Origin: Gammaproteobacteria bacterium
GTDB taxonomy: Bacteria; Pseudomonadota; Gammaproteobacteria; Steroidobacterales; GCA-2729495
Direction: 5' to 3'
Assembly: GCA_024277915.1 (NCBI GenBank)
Contig: JAJRUG010000101.1
Span: 1-62,527 of the forward strand
Length of the DNA: 62,527 nt
Position 1 is the first letter of the stretch. The number at the start of each line of letters is the position of its first letter. This document shows positions 60,885 through 62,527 of the stretch, one piece after another. Made by a program: the position numbers and the translations under genes. The notes under the pieces were generated by a model, which made no database searches, was not told the origin of the DNA, and worked only from the letters and a program-made list of their open reading frames with translations.

Positions 60885-62527
60885 CTACGCTCGTTCGTTT
60901 AGATAGCGGGGATGTGTGGTATGACCATATGACCTGTCACCCTTCGCCGTTAGGTTTAGCGGGATACGAATGGTTATTCGGGCACCCCCATCGGGAATGT
61001 TTTCCGCCTGAACCGAACCGCCATGCTCTTCTACCAGCTTCTTGACAATAGCGAGTCCCAGGCCTGTTCCCTTGGGATTGGTTGTGACATAGGGTTCGAA
61101 TACCTGCTCAAGGGTTTCTGTGTCGATACCCGGGCCATTATCACTTACCTGAATTTCAGCGTACTGCTGATTGCCTTCAACGAGCAATGCTGTGGAGATA
61201 AAAACCCTGATGTCGTGAGTGTCAGTGGTTGCTTCGAGTGCATTTCGGATGAGATTGTGCAGCAGTTGTCTGATGTGACCTGCATCGGCTTCGATATGGG
61301 TAAGACGAGCATCTGTGTCCAGCCGGATAATCGGATGATGGTCGTGGGCACGGTACAGGTACACCACTTCATGTATCAGCTTGTTCAGATCAAAACCGGA
61401 AATGTTAATTTCCGATGATCGGGCGTATTCGCTAAAAGCATTGACGATGTCTCTCATCGCGATGACCTGTTGTACGATGGTGTGTGTTGCACGGTCAAGA
61501 ACCTGAGCGTCGTCTTCTGCCATTGTGCCAAGATACCGGCGACGAATACGTTCTGCGGATAGTTGAATCGGCGTGAGGGGGTTTTTGATTTCATGCGCCA
61601 GACGTCTTGCAACCTCTCCCCATGCTGCATCACGCTGCGCCTGAAGCAGTGCCGTGATGTCATCGAATACGATGACATATCGCCCTACAGCGTCTGCTTC
61701 ATCCGGCATGGCAGTACTGGCACAGGTAAGAACCCGCCGGCCTGAGTCACCGCGCAATACGATCTGGTCCCGCCATTCGGTATCGCCTGAGTCGAGATGG
61801 TGCTGACAGGCCGAGAGAAACTGGTTGAGCAGCGGCGCCCCTTTTGCAATCTGGTGAAGCTGGTCGCCGGTGCGTGTGGCGAGATCGACATTCAGGATAG
61901 CGCTGGCAGCTTCATTGGCTGCCCGGATTCTGCCATCTGATTCCATTGCAATGACGCCGGTAGAGAGTCGCGCCAGAATCGCGGCAAGGTCGGCACGCTC
62001 CGCCTCTACCTGTTGTTCGCTCAAGCGGGTCTCTTCTCGTGCCTGGCCAAGCCTGTGGATCATGTCATTAAATGAGTCGATCAGGACCCCGATCTCATCC
62101 TGGGAGGCCATTGGCAGGCGCGTATCGAATTGGCCTTTTGATACGGCGTGCATCCCGGCGGCCAGATGCCCGATGGGGGCGGTCAACCGGCGAGCGAAGA
62201 AAAATGCCCCATAGACCGCAGCGAGGAAGGATAATAGTACGACCATGCTCAAAGTCAGCGTGAAACTGTATTTCAGCGGTTCCCGCAGGAACAGAAGTTC
62301 TCCGTAGCGCGTGTAGCTGGTTTGTACTGATTCTGCCAATGTTCCGATTCGATCATCAATCGGAAACCGTGCATGAATAGTCAGTTTTTCCCGGCCCGGC
62401 TGGACAATTGGCAAGGCAACCGCCGCGTGTATTTCATGACGATTGTTTTCTGCAGGGAGCAGCTCAACGTAGATGCCGGATCTGTCCAGTTCCAGAGCCG
62501 CTATGCCATCAGGATGAACAGGAAGAC
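60885..62527 (-). CDS. ntrY: NtrY-like sensor histidine kinase, 5' end outside window
   Basis: Open to the right edge of the window, so the N-terminus is missing. Visible: end of a periplasmic segment, a TM helix ('LTLSMVVLLSFLAAVYGAFFF'), HAMP ('RRLTAPIGHLAAGMHAV'), PAS, HisKA with 'RRLAHEIKNPLTPIQLSAE' (phospho-His in LAHEIKNP), and HATPase with 'LIRNALEAT', 'VSDNGPGID' and 'GTGLGLAIVKKL'. NtrYX is a nitrogen or redox two-component system in this group. Confidence 0.92.
   Translation of the reverse strand, partial: LPVHPDGIAALELDRSGIYVELLPAENNRHEIHAAVALPIVQPGREKLTIHARFPIDDRIGTLAESVQTSYTRYGELLFLREPLKYSFTLTLSMVVLLSFLAAVYGAFFFARRLTAPIGHLAAGMHAVSKGQFDTRLPMASQDEIGVLIDSFNDMIHRLGQAREETRLSEQQVEAERADLAAILARLSTGVIAMESDGRIRAANEAASAILNVDLATRTGDQLHQIAKGAPLLNQFLSACQHHLDSGDTEWRDQIVLRGDSGRRVLTCASTAMPDEADAVGRYVIVFDDITALLQAQRDAAWGEVARRLAHEIKNPLTPIQLSAERIRRRYLGTMAEDDAQVLDRATHTIVQQVIAMRDIVNAFSEYARSSEINISGFDLNKLIHEVVYLYRAHDHHPIIRLDTDARLTHIEADAGHIRQLLHNLIRNALEATTDTHDIRVFISTALLVEGNQQYAEIQVSDNGPGIDTETLEQVFEPYVTTNPKGTGLGLAIVKKLVEEHGGSVQAENIPDGGARITIRIPLNLTAKGDRSYGHTTHPRYLNERA

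Overview
The window reads as a contiguous chromosomal stretch of a gammaproteobacterium that is not close to the enterics. The evidence is gene content and order: a minor-pilin cluster next to aroK-aroB, dapF-DUF484-xerC-hslV-hslU, ubiE-ubiJ-ubiB, hemX-hemY beside algZ-algR, glnK-amtB with a TorF-type porin, ubiK-comM, and ntrY-ntrX. No phage, plasmid, CRISPR array or intact insertion sequence is visible. I cannot name the genus.

Layout. 1-861: 3' end of an Ig-like surface protein. 1118-6977: type IV pilus minor pilins and adhesin (fimT, pilV, pilW, pilX, pilY1, pilE). 7108-10609: aroK, aroB, dgt, pyrF. 10593-10921: a hairpin-rich gap with two long inverted repeats that share one loop core. 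10999-14808: tesA divergent from a YbbA/YbbP-type ABC system. 14814-15059: a small AT-rich element with 13-bp terminal inverted repeats. 15073-20828 (minus): hydroxyacid dehydrogenase, a divergent PEP carboxylase, an ABC exporter. 20916-24214: a protein that looks like a decayed ribonucleotide reductase large subunit, then an SLC13-type transporter. 24244-30898: a complete unfused tryptophan operon, trpEGDCFBA, preceded by a promoter, a Trp-Trp-Trp leader peptide and an attenuator. 30917-33532: acetyltransferase, DNA glycosylase, VPLPA-CTERM-like protein, CBS protein. 33552-43609 (minus): M16 peptidase, ubiB, ubiJ, ubiE, hslU, hslV, xerC, DUF484, dapF. 43671-44309: orphan ParA. 44322-49135 (minus): hemY, hemX, algR, algZ, DUF4124 protein. 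49336-51629 (minus): amtB, glnK and a TorF-like porin behind a sigma-54 promoter. 51891-53692: ubiK, comM. 53733-55128 (minus): cytochrome c5-like protein and a Crp/Fnr regulator. 55239-55315: tRNA-Arg(CCG). 55754-59504: SIMPL protein, then MAPEG, CREST-type, ACT and uncharacterised genes in tight order. 59551 to the right edge (minus): ntrX, and ntrY cut by the window.

How the genes work together. The pilus block makes the minor-pilin tip complex. aroK/aroB feed chorismate to the tryptophan operon further along. glnK/amtB with ntrYX suggest nitrogen-responsive control. ubiB, ubiE, ubiJ and ubiK serve ubiquinone synthesis. The observations most worth following are the RNR-like protein without its active-site motif, the hairpin family whose stems vary while its loop is kept, the leader-peptide attenuator with a possibly leaderless start, and the missing hemC/hemD between algR and hemX.
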